Shown here: positions 46,912 to 55,789 of the stretch, piece after piece
Numbering within the stretch: position 1 is the first letter of the stretch
How the letters are laid out: each line of letters starts with the position of its first letter
Origin: Nonomuraea basaltis
GTDB taxonomy: Bacteria > Actinomycetota > Actinomycetes > Streptosporangiales > Streptosporangiaceae
DNA length: 64,000 nucleotides
Direction: 5' to 3'
NCBI RefSeq assembly: GCF_005893125.1
Contig: NZ_VCJS01000040.1
Location: 1-64,000, forward strand
Position numbers and translations under genes: made by a program
The notes under the pieces: model-generated
Seen by the model: only the letters and a program-made list of their open reading frames with translations
Databases searched by the model: none
What the model was told of the DNA's origin: nothing

Positions 46912-48306
46912 TTAGATGCCGCTGGCGGCCTGAGGCTGCATGAGGCGGCGGGCGGCCTCCGTGATGGAGCCCGACAGCGACGGATAGACCGCGAACGTGT
47001 GCGCCAGCTGGTCGACCGTCAGCCGCTGCTGCACGGCCACCGACAACGCCAGGATCAGCTCCGACGCCCGCGGCGCCACCACCACGCCCCCCAGCACGAT
47101 CCCGGTGTGCGGCCGGCAGAACAGCTTGACGAACCCGTCGCTGAACCCCTGCATCTTGGCCCGCGCGTTCGTGGCGAGCGGCAGCTTGACCACATTCGCC
47201 TCGATCTCGCCCGCCTCGATGGCCCTCTGCGCGACCCCCACCGCCGCGATCTCCGGGTCGGTGAAGATGTTGGAGGCCACCGTGGCCAGCCGCAGCGGCT
47301 GCACGGCCTCCCCGAGCGCGTGCCAGACCGCGATCCGCCCCTGCATGGCGGCGACCGAGGCCAGCATGAGCACGCCGGTGCAGTCGCCGGCCGCGTAGAC
47401 ACCCGGCGCGGACGTACGTGAGACCTTGTCGACCTTGACGAAGCCGCCCCGGTCGAGCTGGACCCCGGCCTCCTCGAGACCCATCCCGGACGTGTTGGGA
47501 ACCATGCCGACCGTCATCAGCGCGTGGGACCCCTCGGCGGTGCGCCCGTCCTCCAAGGTCACCACGACGCCGTCGGCGGTGCGCTTGACGGAGGCGGCGC
47601 GCGAGCGGCCCATGACGTTCATGCCGCGCCGCCGGTAGACCTCTTCGAGCACCTCGGCGCCGTCGGCGTCCTCGTTGGGCATCATCCGGTCGCGGCTGGA
47701 GACCAGAGTGACCTCGGCACCGAGCGAGCGGTAGGCGCCGGCGAACTCCGCGCCGGTCACGCCGGACCCGACCACGATCAGGTGCTCGGGCAGCTCATCC
47801 AGGTCGTAGAGCTGGCGCCAGCTGAGAATGCGCTCCCCATCGGGCTCGGCGCCGGGCAGCACGCGCGGGGTGGCGCCGGTGGCCACGAGCACGACGTCGG
47901 CCCGGATCGTACGGTCCCCCGCCCGCACCACCTGCGGATCCACCAGCCGCCCGCGCGCCTTGATGATCTCGACGCCCTCGGCCTCGACCCGGGTGGCGAT
48001 GTCCGCGGACTGCGCCTGCGCCAGCTCCTTCACCCGCTTGTTGACCAGCGGCAGATCGACCCCGACCGTCCCCGGCTCGCCGTCGGGCCCGCCGTCGAAG
48101 GAGATGCCCAGCCCCGGCGCGTCGAGCAGCGCCTGTTTGCGGACCGAGGTCGCGATCAGCGTCTTGGAGGGCACGCAGTCGGTCAGCACGCAGGCGCCGC
48201 CCGGCCCGTCCTGTTCGACCATCGTGACTTGCGCGCCTAGCTGAGCGGCCACCAACGCCGCCTCGTAGCCGCCTGGTCCGCCACCGATGATCACGATCCT
48301 CGTCAC
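46912..48306 (-). CDS. lpdA: NAD(P)H quinone reductase of the lipoamide dehydrogenase fold (LpdA-like)
   Basis: This 464-residue flavoprotein has the FAD loop TRIVIIGGGPGGYEAALVAAQLGA, an NAD(P) loop VVGSGVTGAEFAGAYRSLG, and YAAGDCTGVLMLASVA. It aligns with mycobacterial LpdA (Rv3303c), a quinone reductase. Unlike what I recall for that protein, the active-site disulfide pattern is intact (GGACVLTDCVPSK, C-x4-C). However, the C-terminal His-Glu dyad of true lipoamide dehydrogenase is absent (FAVYPSLSGSITEAA), so a 2-oxoacid dehydrogenase role is unlikely. GTG 48306 is chosen for the conserved N-terminus; ATG 48315 is possible. It starts a block syntenic with Rv3303c-Rv3313c. Confidence 0.9.
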   Translation of the reverse strand: MTRIVIIGGGPGGYEAALVAAQLGAQVTMVEQDGPGGACVLTDCVPSKTLIATSVRKQALLDAPGLGISFDGGPDGEPGTVGVDLPLVNKRVKELAQAQSADIATRVEAEGVEIIKARGRLVDPQVVRAGDRTIRADVVLVATGATPRVLPGAEPDGERILSWRQLYDLDELPEHLIVVGSGVTGAEFAGAYRSLGAEVTLVSSRDRMMPNEDADGAEVLEEVYRRRGMNVMGRSRAASVKRTADGVVVTLEDGRTAEGSHALMTVGMVPNTSGMGLEEAGVQLDRGGFVKVDKVSRTSAPGVYAAGDCTGVLMLASVAAMQGRIAVWHALGEAVQPLRLATVASNIFTDPEIAAVGVAQRAIEAGEIEANVVKLPLATNARAKMQGFSDGFVKLFCRPHTGIVLGGVVVAPRASELILALSVAVQQRLTVDQLAHTFAVYPSLSGSITEAARRLMQPQAASGI

Positions 48307-48657
48307 GTGTCCCATTGTCCCGCACGAACTCCGCCAAGCTGCAATCGGCCCATTACCCTGCGGTCTCCGATCTTCCTGTAGCCACATTCCCGGACGATCC
48401 GGTTGCAGCCACATCAGCACGCGGCGGATGCCGGATTATGGGCCCCTGCCTGCGACCTCGCCGGACGCACACTCTCCATAGCTCTCTGTGTTCATATAAG
48501 TACTGAGAGCAATATGGCGGCATAACTGCAATGATGTCTTGATCTAAGTCACGGTTTGCCCGCGCCTGTACCTCCTGATGGACCGACTTGGCTCTTCAGC
48601 ATGGCAGGATGGCGCGGTAGCTGGACGACGAGCAGCACCCAGCGAGAGGGGTGGATC
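48307..48657. other. Divergent intergenic region, 351 bases
   Basis: No credible gene is present. Bases 48470-48560 are clearly AT-richer than the surroundings, with TATAAG at 48495 and an inverted repeat GCTCTC (48481-48486) / GAGAGC (48505-48510), probably promoter DNA for one or both flanking genes. The short frames here show no codon-position GC pattern. Confidence 0.6.
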
Positions 48658-49143
48658 GTGGCGTGGCTTTCAGATTCAGGGAAGCCGAATGAGCTCAGGC
48701 TTTATGCCGCGTACGGCTCGAACATGGACCCGGAGCAGATGGCCATGCGCGCCCCGCACTCCCCGATCCGGGGCGTCGGCTGGCTGCCCGGCTGGCGGCT
48801 GACGTTCGGCGGATACGACCCCGCCTGGGAGGGCGCGCTCGCCACCATCGTCGAGGATCCGGACGAGCACGTGTTCGTCGTGCTCTACGACGTGCCCGAC
48901 TGGGAGGAGACCTCGCTCGACCAGTGGGAGGGCGCGGTACGCGGCGCCTACCACAAGGTGCGGCTGCGGGTGCAGACCCTCGACGGCGAGGTCGTGGCCT
49001 GGTTCTACGTGCTCGACGGCTACGAGGGCGGCCTGCCGTCGGCCCGCTACCTGGGCAGCCTGGCGGAGGCGGCCGAGCGGGCGGGCGCCCCCGACGACTA
49101 CGTCAAGGAGCTGCGGGAGCGCCCCTGCACCTCGTTCGGATAA
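48658..49143 (+). CDS. Gamma-glutamylcyclotransferase-like protein
   Basis: This 161-residue GGCT/AIG2-fold protein has the substrate-loop motif YAAYGSNMDPEQM at residues 16-28, GWLPGWRLTFGGYD, the acidic stretch VLYDVPDWEETSLDQWEG (with the usual catalytic Glu region) and AWFYVLDGYEGGLPSARYLGSLAEAAE. Members turn gamma-glutamyl peptides into 5-oxoproline; this one's substrate is not known. GTG 48658 has GAGGGG upstream. In M. tuberculosis a similar-size protein gene follows lpdA, consistent with conserved order. Confidence 0.85.
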   Translation: MAWLSDSGKPNELRLYAAYGSNMDPEQMAMRAPHSPIRGVGWLPGWRLTFGGYDPAWEGALATIVEDPDEHVFVVLYDVPDWEETSLDQWEGAVRGAYHKVRLRVQTLDGEVVAWFYVLDGYEGGLPSARYLGSLAEAAERAGAPDDYVKELRERPCTSFG

Positions 49144-49177
49144 GAGCGATCTCAGAACTCGGCATGAGATCGCCTTG

Positions 49178-50482
49178 TTAGCGCAGCGGCTGGTCCTTGG
49201 TCTCGCGCAGCACGAAGATGTAGACCAGGGTGGAGATCAGCGCCAGCGCAGACACGTACCAGGGGAAGAGCCCGGGGTTCCCGGCCTTCTCCAGCGCGGT
49301 GCCGATCAGCGGTGCGGTGCCGCCGAAGATGGCCACGGTCAGCGAATACGGGAACCCGGCCCCGGCCGCCCGCACCCGGGTGGGGAACAGCTCGGAGTTC
49401 ACCGCGGCCGAGATCGAGGTGAAGCAGCCGAGGAACACCATGCCGATGAGCTGGATGACCAGCAGGCTGCCGTACGCGTCGGTGAGCAGGCCGAGCAGCG
49501 GCACGGGCAGGAGCAGGAACCCGAGCCCGAACGTGATCATCAGCGGCCTGCGCCCGATCCGGTCCGACAGCATGCCGAGCAGCGGCTGCAGGATCATGAA
49601 GAAGACCAGCGAGATCGTGCCGATCTGGAGCGAGTCCGCCTTGTCGAACTTCACGGTGATCTGCGCGTACGTAGGCAGGAAAGCGGTCCAGGTGTAGTAC
49701 GAGACGGTGCCGGCGATCGTGATGCCGACGATCGTGAGCGCGGACCTCGGGTGGTGCTTGAGGAACTCGAACAGCTTCGGCCGCTCGACCTCGCCCCGCT
49801 GGATCTCCTCCGCCACGGCCGAGGTCTCGTCGGCGCCCTTGCGGATCCACAGGCCCACGAGGCTGAGCACGGCGCCCACGATGAACGGGATGCGCCAGCC
49901 GTAGGAGGTCATGTCGGCCTCGACCAGGGACGTGGCCAGCAGCGCGGCCAGGCCGGAGGCCAGCAGCTGGCCGATGGTGGTGCTGACGTACTGGAAGCTC
50001 GAGAACAGGCCGCGGCGGCCGGGTGGGGCCGACTCCACCAGGAAGGTGGTCGCGGCGGCGAACTCGCCACCCACCGACAGGCCCTGGATGAGCCTGGCGA
50101 GGGTCAGGATGATCGGCGCCAGGAGCCCCACGGCCTCATACGTCGGCGTCAGGCCCAGCAGCAGCGAGCCCGCGCCCATCAGCATGATCGTGAACGTCAT
50201 CGCGGCCTTGCGCCCGTACCGGTCGGCGAACGCGCCGACCAGCAGGCCACCCAGCGGCCGCATGAAGAAGCCGACCGCGAAGACCAGATACGTGCTCAGC
50301 AGGGGCACCAGGCTGTTGTCAGCGCCCTTGGGGAAGACCTGTCCGGAGAAGTACGTCGCCAGGAAGGTGTACGCGTACCAGTCGTACCACTCGACGACGT
50401 TGCCGATGCTGGCGGCCATGAGCTGGCGGACCCGGCTCTTGGGGATGCCGAGTGGGGATTGCGCCACGGGGGAGGTCGCCAC
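49178..50482 (-). CDS. MFS transporter, MHS (metabolite:H+ symporter) family
   Basis: This 434-residue transporter has 12 membrane helices. The MHS signatures are present: IGNVVEWYDWYAYTFLA at the N-terminus, FFMRPLGGLLVGAFADRYGRKAAM in loop 2-3 and a second DRIGRRPLM in loop 8-9. Family members import small organic acids or compatible solutes with protons (KgtP, ProP, ShiA types); the substrate is not evident. GTG 50482 has AAGGAG upstream. It is divergent from an Lrp-type regulator gene, which is the probable controller. Confidence 0.92.
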   Translation of the reverse strand: MATSPVAQSPLGIPKSRVRQLMAASIGNVVEWYDWYAYTFLATYFSGQVFPKGADNSLVPLLSTYLVFAVGFFMRPLGGLLVGAFADRYGRKAAMTFTIMLMGAGSLLLGLTPTYEAVGLLAPIILTLARLIQGLSVGGEFAAATTFLVESAPPGRRGLFSSFQYVSTTIGQLLASGLAALLATSLVEADMTSYGWRIPFIVGAVLSLVGLWIRKGADETSAVAEEIQRGEVERPKLFEFLKHHPRSALTIVGITIAGTVSYYTWTAFLPTYAQITVKFDKADSLQIGTISLVFFMILQPLLGMLSDRIGRRPLMITFGLGFLLLPVPLLGLLTDAYGSLLVIQLIGMVFLGCFTSISAAVNSELFPTRVRAAGAGFPYSLTVAIFGGTAPLIGTALEKAGNPGLFPWYVSALALISTLVYIFVLRETKDQPLR

Positions 50483-50563
50483 GGGGGCTCCTTTGCTACA
50501 AGTGCGGAGATGGCCTACTTTGCATAGAGACGACCGAAACAGTCAAATATCAGCCGACATATT

Positions 50564-50569
50564 TATAAT
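50564..50569 (+). promoter_or_regulatory. Candidate -10 box for the Lrp-peptidase operon
   Basis: TATAAT lies 22 bases before GTG 50592 in an AT-rich stretch of the divergent promoter. The minus-strand TTGACT (50541-50546) is a candidate -35 for the transporter. Confidence 0.45.
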
Positions 50570-50591
50570 CCCGACACCGAAACGGCTACAG

Positions 50592-51572
50592 GTGGACGTT
50601 CTCGACCGGCGGCTCGTCGCCGCGCTCCAAGTCAGCCCGCGGGCCTCGTGGGGCGATATCGGCCGGGCCGTGGGCGAGCACGAGCGCACGGTCGCCCGCC
50701 GCCTGCAGCGGCTGATCGCGGAGGGGGTGGTCCGGGTCACGGCCATCTACGACGACCTGCGCACGGGGCACGGGCGACCCGCACACCTGCACGTCCAGGT
50801 GCGCCCGGGCAGCACGGGCCAGGTCGCCAAGGCGCTGGCCGACCGGCCCGACACGCGGTCGGTCTACGCGCTGACCGGCGCCGCCGACCTGGGCTGCGAG
50901 CTGGTGTCGCCGTCCAGGGAGGCGCTGCACCGCATCCTGTCCGCGGAGATCAGCGCGATCGACGGGGTCTTGAAGACGCAGACTCAAGTTGTGCTCCACA
51001 CGTTCAGGACCGTCGCGGAGTGGCACGCGCCGTACCTCACCGAGGAGGAGGTCGCCGAGCTGCGCCCGGCGCCGCCCCCCGAAGGCCTGCCCGACGAAGA
51101 GGGACTGTCACCTCTGGAGCAGGAGATCGCCGAGCTGCTCACCGCCGACGGCAGGATCGCCTTCACCGCGGTCGCCGAGCGCCTCGACGTCTCCGTGCCG
51201 ACCGCGCGCCGGCGGGTGACCTCGCTGATCGAGCGGCGGCTGCTGCTGCCGCGCGCGGAGATCGAGCCCGCCCTGCTCGGCCTGGAGGTGGAGGCCATGC
51301 TCTGGCTGAAGGTCCGCCCGTACGGGCTGGACCTGGTCGGGCAGCGGCTGGCGGCGCACCCGGACGTGCGTTACTGTGCCGCCACCTCGGGCACCCATTC
51401 CCTCATCGTCCAGGTCGTCACGGCGCACGAGGCCGACCTGTACCGCTTCATGACCGGCGTCGTCGGCTCGCTCGACGAGATCACCGACAGCGACCTCACC
51501 CTGATCACCCGCGCCTACAAGCGCGGCCACCTCCACAAGTCCGGACTGCTCACACTGGAGAAAACGCCATGA
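50592..51572 (+). CDS. Tandem Lrp/AsnC-family regulator
   Basis: This 326-residue protein has two Lrp units in one chain: helix-turn-helix 1 (LDRRLVAALQVSPRASWGDIGRAVGEHERTVARRLQRL), ligand domain 1, then helix-turn-helix 2 (LEQEIAELLTADGRIAFTAVAERLDVSVPTARRRVTSL) and RAM-type domain 2. Duplicated Lrp proteins are common in actinomycetes. GTG 50592 is the best start; the frame upstream is antisense to the transporter. TATAAT at 50564 lies 22 bases upstream. It overlaps the peptidase gene by four bases (ATGA), so it may sense an amino acid or peptide product handled by the peptidase and the divergent transporter. Confidence 0.9.
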   Translation: MDVLDRRLVAALQVSPRASWGDIGRAVGEHERTVARRLQRLIAEGVVRVTAIYDDLRTGHGRPAHLHVQVRPGSTGQVAKALADRPDTRSVYALTGAADLGCELVSPSREALHRILSAEISAIDGVLKTQTQVVLHTFRTVAEWHAPYLTEEEVAELRPAPPPEGLPDEEGLSPLEQEIAELLTADGRIAFTAVAERLDVSVPTARRRVTSLIERRLLLPRAEIEPALLGLEVEAMLWLKVRPYGLDLVGQRLAAHPDVRYCAATSGTHSLIVQVVTAHEADLYRFMTGVVGSLDEITDSDLTLITRAYKRGHLHKSGLLTLEKTP

Positions 51573-52873
51573 CACCTGCCGAGAAGGAAGTCGCCGACCT
51601 CTGCGTGGAGCTGATCCGCGTCGACAGCAGCAACTACGGGGACGGCACCGGCCCCGGCGAGCGGGCCGCGGGCGAGGTCGTCATGGCCAGGCTGGCGGAG
51701 GTCGGGATCGAGGCGACGTACGTCGAGAGCGCGCCGGGCCGCGGCAACGTGGTCACGCGCGTCGAAGGCACCGACCCGTCCCTGCCCGCCCTGCTCGTCC
51801 ACGGCCACCTGGACGTGGTCCCGGCCAACGCCGCCGACTGGTCGGTGGACCCGTTCGCCGGCGAGGTGCGCGACGGCTACATCTGGGGCCGCGGCGCCGT
51901 GGACATGAAGGACATGGACGCGATGATGCTGGCGGTGCTGCGCCAACTGAAGCGCGAGGGGCGCCGGCCGCGCCGCGACATCGTGTTCGCGTGGGTGGCC
52001 GACGAGGAGGCCGGCGGCGTGTACGGCGCCAAATACCTCACCGCACACCACCCCGAGCTGTTCGAGGGCGTCACCGAGTCGATCAGCGAGGTGGGCGGCT
52101 ACTCGCTGGAGGTGGACCCGTCGCTCCGGCTCTACCTCATCGAGACGGCCCAGAAGGGCCTGGCCTGGATGAAGCTGACCGCCGACGGCACGGCCGGGCA
52201 CGGCTCGATGCTCAACTCCGACAACGCCGTCACCGAGATCGCCAAGGCGGTGGCCAGGATCGGCGATCACGATTGGCCGCTGACGTACACGCCGACCGTG
52301 CGCCAGTTCCTCACCGAGGTCGCCGACGCGTTCGGGATCCCCTTCGACGAGTCGGACCCCCAGCCGATCCTGGACCGGATCGGGCCCCTGGTGCGGTTCG
52401 TGGGCGCGACCCTGCGCAACACCACGAATCCCACCCAGCTCGGCGCCGGCTACAAGTCCAACGTGATCCCCGGGCAGGCCACGGCCGTGATCGACGGGCG
52501 GTTCCTGCCCGGGTTCGAGGAGGAGTTCTTCAAGACCTTCGACTCGCTGATGGGGCCGCGCGTGCGGCGGGAGTTCGTGCACCATGACATCGCGCTGGAG
52601 ACGACGTTCGACGGTGCTCTGGTCGAGTCGATGATCGCGGCGCTGAAGACCGAGGACCCGGCGGCGCGGGCGATCCCCTACTGCATGTCGGGCGGCACCG
52701 ACAACAAGACGTTCTTCGCCGACCTGGGGGTGCGCGGGTTCGGGTTCGTGCCGCTGCGGCTGCCTGCGGACATGGACTTCGCGTCGATGTTCCACGGCGT
52801 GGACGAGCGGGTGCCGGTCGACGCGCTGCAGTTCGGCGTGCGGGTGCTGGACAGGCTCCTCCTAAACTACTGA
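51569..52873 (+). CDS. M20-family metallopeptidase
   Basis: This 434-residue di-zinc amidohydrolase/peptidase has ligand motifs LVHGHLDVVPA (His), WGRGAVDMKDMDA (bridging Asp) and VADEEAGGVYGAK (Glu-Glu, catalytic base), a dimerisation domain with GTAGHGSM, and a late His (SMFHGVDE). It is of the ArgE/DapE/carboxypeptidase type; the substrate is undetermined. M20 enzymes AmiA1/AmiB1 occupy the corresponding place in M. tuberculosis. It is coupled to the Lrp regulator by ATGA and followed three bases later by the nucleoside phosphorylase. Confidence 0.93.
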   Translation: MTPAEKEVADLCVELIRVDSSNYGDGTGPGERAAGEVVMARLAEVGIEATYVESAPGRGNVVTRVEGTDPSLPALLVHGHLDVVPANAADWSVDPFAGEVRDGYIWGRGAVDMKDMDAMMLAVLRQLKREGRRPRRDIVFAWVADEEAGGVYGAKYLTAHHPELFEGVTESISEVGGYSLEVDPSLRLYLIETAQKGLAWMKLTADGTAGHGSMLNSDNAVTEIAKAVARIGDHDWPLTYTPTVRQFLTEVADAFGIPFDESDPQPILDRIGPLVRFVGATLRNTTNPTQLGAGYKSNVIPGQATAVIDGRFLPGFEEEFFKTFDSLMGPRVRREFVHHDIALETTFDGALVESMIAALKTEDPAARAIPYCMSGGTDNKTFFADLGVRGFGFVPLRLPADMDFASMFHGVDERVPVDALQFGVRVLDRLLLNY

Positions 52874-52876
52874 GAT

Positions 52877-53680
52877 GTGAGCAAAGACGCATACACCCTG
52901 GCCAGCGAGGCCGCCGCGGCGCTGCACAGCGCCGCCGGCCTCGACACCTTCGACGTGGCGCTCGTCATGGGGTCGGGGTGGGTGCCCGCGGCCGACGCGA
53001 TCGGCGAGACCGTGAGCGAGATCCCGTTCATCGACCTGCCCGGCTTCCAGGCGCCGGCCGTGGCCGGGCACGGCGGCAAGATCCGTATCCTGCGCACCGC
53101 CACCGGGCGGCACGTGCTGGTGTTCCTCGGGCGTACACACCTGTACGAGGGGCTCGGCGTGGACGCGGTCGTGCACGGCGTGCGCACGGCGGCCGCGGCC
53201 GGCGTCCGTACGATCGTGCTCACCAACGCGGCCGGCGGCCTGCGGCCCGAGACGCAGAACGTCGGCGAACCGGTCCTGATCAGCGACCACATCAACATGA
53301 CTGGGGACAACCCGATCACCGGGACCACGTTCATCGACCTCACCGAGGTCTACTCGCGCCGCCTGCGCGTCCTGGTCCGCGAGATCGACCCGACCCTCGC
53401 GGAAGGGGTGTACGTGGCCTTCCGCGGGCCGACGTACGAGACGCCGGCCGAGATCCGCATGCTGCGCGCGCTGGGCGGCGACATGGTCGGCATGTCCACC
53501 GTCCTGGAGGCCATCGCCGCCCGCGAGGCGAACCTGGAGGTGCTCGGCCTCTCCCTGGTCACCAACCCCGGCGCGGGCCTGTCCGGCGAGCCCCTCAGCC
53601 ATGAGGAGGTCCTGGAGGTCGGCCGCGCCACGGCGGCCCGCATGGGCGTCCTGCTCGCCAAGGTGGTGGACCGGCTGTGA
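52877..53680 (+). CDS. deoD: Purine-nucleoside phosphorylase
   Basis: This 267-residue trimeric-type PNP shows phosphate-binding VMGSGW, FLGRTHLYEG with the active-site His, VLTNAAGGL, the purine-site AFRGPTYETPAEIRML and GMSTVLEAIAAREANLEVLGLSLVTNPGAG. It splits inosine/guanosine and deoxy forms into base plus pentose-1-phosphate. GTG 52877 is three bases after the peptidase stop, and its stop overlaps the next start (GTGA). The next gene can interconvert sugar phosphates, and adenosine deaminase lies at the window's edge, so the block handles purine salvage. Confidence 0.95.
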   Translation: MSKDAYTLASEAAAALHSAAGLDTFDVALVMGSGWVPAADAIGETVSEIPFIDLPGFQAPAVAGHGGKIRILRTATGRHVLVFLGRTHLYEGLGVDAVVHGVRTAAAAGVRTIVLTNAAGGLRPETQNVGEPVLISDHINMTGDNPITGTTFIDLTEVYSRRLRVLVREIDPTLAEGVYVAFRGPTYETPAEIRMLRALGGDMVGMSTVLEAIAAREANLEVLGLSLVTNPGAGLSGEPLSHEEVLEVGRATAARMGVLLAKVVDRL

Positions 53681-55353
53681 ACCCCTCGGACGAGCCACGC
53701 GACGACGCGGCGCTTCCCGGCACCGGTGATCTGGAGGAGCCGGCCCGCGGCTGGCTGGCCCAGGACCCCGACCCCGACACCCGCGCCGAGCTGTCGGCCC
53801 TCATCGAGAGCGGGGACCTGGAGGGGTTGCGGGACCGCTTCGGCTCCAAGCTGGAGTTCGGCACGGCCGGGCTGCGCGGCGAGCTGGGGGCGGGCCCCAA
53901 CCGGATGAACCGCGTCACCGTCATGCGCGCCGCCGCCGGCCTGGCCGCGGTCCTCGGTCCCGGCAAGCACGTGGTCATCGGCTACGACGCCCGGCACAAG
54001 TCCGACGTGTTCGCCCGCGACACCGCCGCCGTCCTGACGGGCGCCGGCCTGCACGCCTCCCTCCTGCCGCAGCCCCTGCCCACGCCGGTGCTGGCCTTCG
54101 CCGTACGCCACCTCGGCGCGGACGCCGGGGTGACCGTCACCGCCAGCCACAACCCGCCGCGGGACAACGGCTACAAGGTCTACTGGGGCGACGGCTCCCA
54201 GATCGTGCCGCCGATCGACAGCGAGATCTCGGCCGCCATCGACGCCGTCGGCCCCGTCGACCGGCTCCCGCTCGACGGCCCCGGCACGCTGACGGAGCTG
54301 GGCGAGGGCATCATCGACGACTACCTCGACGCCGTCGCCTCCCTGCCGCTGGGGGACGATCGCGAGCTGCGGGTGGCGTACACGCCGCTGCACGGGGTGG
54401 GCGCGGCCACGCTGACGGGCGCCTTCCTGGCCGCGGGCTTCGAGAGCCCCATGGCCGTCGAGGAGCAGCGCGAGCCCGACCCGGACTTCCCGACCGTGTC
54501 CTTCCCCAACCCGGAGGAGCCTGGCGCGATGGACCTGACCATCGCCCTGGCCGCCAAGTACGGGGCGGACCTGGTCCTTGCCAACGATCCGGACGCCGAC
54601 AGGTGCGCGGTGGGCGTGCCGCTGCCCGACGGCACCTGCCGCATGCTGACCGGCGACGAGGTAGGCGGCCTGCTGGCCGAACACGTGATCACGCACACCA
54701 CCGGCGACCGCATGGTGGCCACCACCATCGTCTCCTCCACCCTGCTCAGCAAGATCGCCCGAGCACACGGCGTCCGCTACGGCGAGACGCTGACCGGTTT
54801 TAAATGGATCATCAAGGCGGGCCCCGGGCTGGTCTTCGGCTACGAGGAGGCGATCGGCTACAGCGTCGGCTCGGACGCGGGCCTGCCGGTCCACGACAAG
54901 GACGGGATCGGTGCCGCGCTGACGGTGGCGGCCATCGCCGCGACCGCCAAACGCACGGGCCGCACCCTCCTGGACCTCCTGGACGACCAGGCCCGGCGCT
55001 ACGGCCTGCACGCCACGTCCCAGCTCTCCTTCCGGGTGCACGACCTGTCCCTGATCGCCGACGCGATGCGCGGGCTGCGGGGGAACCCTCCGGCCGAGCT
55101 GGGCGGCCGGAGGGTGACGGGCGTGGACGACCTGGCGAGAGGCGATGGCGGCCTGCCGCCCACGGACGGCCTGCGCTACCGACTGGCCGGGGACGCTCGC
55201 GTGGTGGTCCGGCCTTCGGGCACGGAGCCGAAGCTGAAGTGCTACCTGGAGGTCGTGGTTCCGGTGACCGGCGAAATGCGAGAGGCCAGAGCTCAGGCCG
55301 AGGAGTCCCTGGAATCTTTGAAGCACGACCTGACGGTTCGCCTGAATCTATGA
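53677..55353 (+). CDS. Phosphohexomutase (phosphomannomutase/phosphoglucomutase family)
   Basis: This 558-residue alpha-D-phosphohexomutase has the phospho-Ser loop TASHNPPRDNGYKVYWGDG, the metal loop NDPDADRCAVG, the sugar loop GYEEAIGYSVG and the phosphate-binding tail RPSGTEPKLKCYLE, all intact. It resembles PmmB (Rv3308), which is also coupled to PNP, so it may act on pentose-1-phosphate as well as hexose phosphates; that is inference. GTG 53677 overlaps the PNP stop by four bases. Confidence 0.93.
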   Translation: MNPSDEPRDDAALPGTGDLEEPARGWLAQDPDPDTRAELSALIESGDLEGLRDRFGSKLEFGTAGLRGELGAGPNRMNRVTVMRAAAGLAAVLGPGKHVVIGYDARHKSDVFARDTAAVLTGAGLHASLLPQPLPTPVLAFAVRHLGADAGVTVTASHNPPRDNGYKVYWGDGSQIVPPIDSEISAAIDAVGPVDRLPLDGPGTLTELGEGIIDDYLDAVASLPLGDDRELRVAYTPLHGVGAATLTGAFLAAGFESPMAVEEQREPDPDFPTVSFPNPEEPGAMDLTIALAAKYGADLVLANDPDADRCAVGVPLPDGTCRMLTGDEVGGLLAEHVITHTTGDRMVATTIVSSTLLSKIARAHGVRYGETLTGFKWIIKAGPGLVFGYEEAIGYSVGSDAGLPVHDKDGIGAALTVAAIAATAKRTGRTLLDLLDDQARRYGLHATSQLSFRVHDLSLIADAMRGLRGNPPAELGGRRVTGVDDLARGDGGLPPTDGLRYRLAGDARVVVRPSGTEPKLKCYLEVVVPVTGEMREARAQAEESLESLKHDLTVRLNL

Positions 55354-55360
55354 GCTCTTG

Positions 55361-55376
55361 GTCTCACGCTTGAGAC
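55361..55376. repeat. Palindromic repeat GTCTCA-N4-TGAGAC, copy 1
   Basis: GTCTCACGCTTGAGAC, extended by G and C to an 8-bp stem, lies just after the phosphohexomutase stop. It is almost identical to the copy at 55432, so it is more likely a protein-binding site than only a terminator. Confidence 0.7.
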
Positions 55377-55431
55377 CATCTGGAAATCGAGGACCGCGAG
55401 GACCGCCTGCTGATACCAACGAACCTCGATA

Positions 55432-55447
55432 GTCTCATCCTTGAGAC
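55432..55447. repeat. Palindromic repeat GTCTCA-N4-TGAGAC, copy 2
   Basis: GTCTCATCCTTGAGAC matches copy 1 at 14 of 16 positions, 71 bases downstream and just before the truncated ATPase fragment. The pair may be the old promoter-operator of that gene. Confidence 0.7.
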
Positions 55448-55455
55448 TTCGGGGG

Positions 55456-55785
55456 AGATTGCTCTGGGACTACTTGGAGCAAGCGCTCGAAGACCCGATC
55501 TCGGCCTTGATCGTCAGCGGGGAACGAGCCATGGCGGCAGAGTTCCCGCCGGACGCGTTCGCCCGTCAGGTCCTCGGTGCCATCGGGTCCGGTCAGCGCA
55601 CGCACGCCAACATCGCCGCCGCCCCCGGGCATCTCCGCGCGTCGATGAACCGCGCCCTCCAACTCCTCCTGGAGAAGCGCATGATCGCCATGGACCGCCC
55701 CCTCTCGACCCGGCCATCCCGCGAGTCGCAGTACCGCGTGATCGATACCCATCTGCGGTTCTGGATCCCTTTCATCGAGGCTCGC
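55456..55785 (+). pseudogene. Fragment of a DUF234-type ATPase gene
   Basis: The translation LEDPISALIVSGERAMAAEFPPD through LRFWIPFIEAR aligns with residues about 225-335 of the intact ATPase at 56102-57514 (SDPASALIISGERTMAAEFPPE, VVDTYLRFWLSFLEP), with roughly two residues in three alike. The P-loop half and the nuclease-like tail are missing, so it is a remnant of a paralogue. Frame is preserved inside the fragment, implying recent loss or recombination. Confidence 0.8.
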
Positions 55786-55789
55786 CAGC

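Noticed and set aside
48315..48506. 63-codon + strand frame in the lpdA upstream region
   Set aside because: No ribosome binding site, no recognisable domain and atypical codon-position GC.
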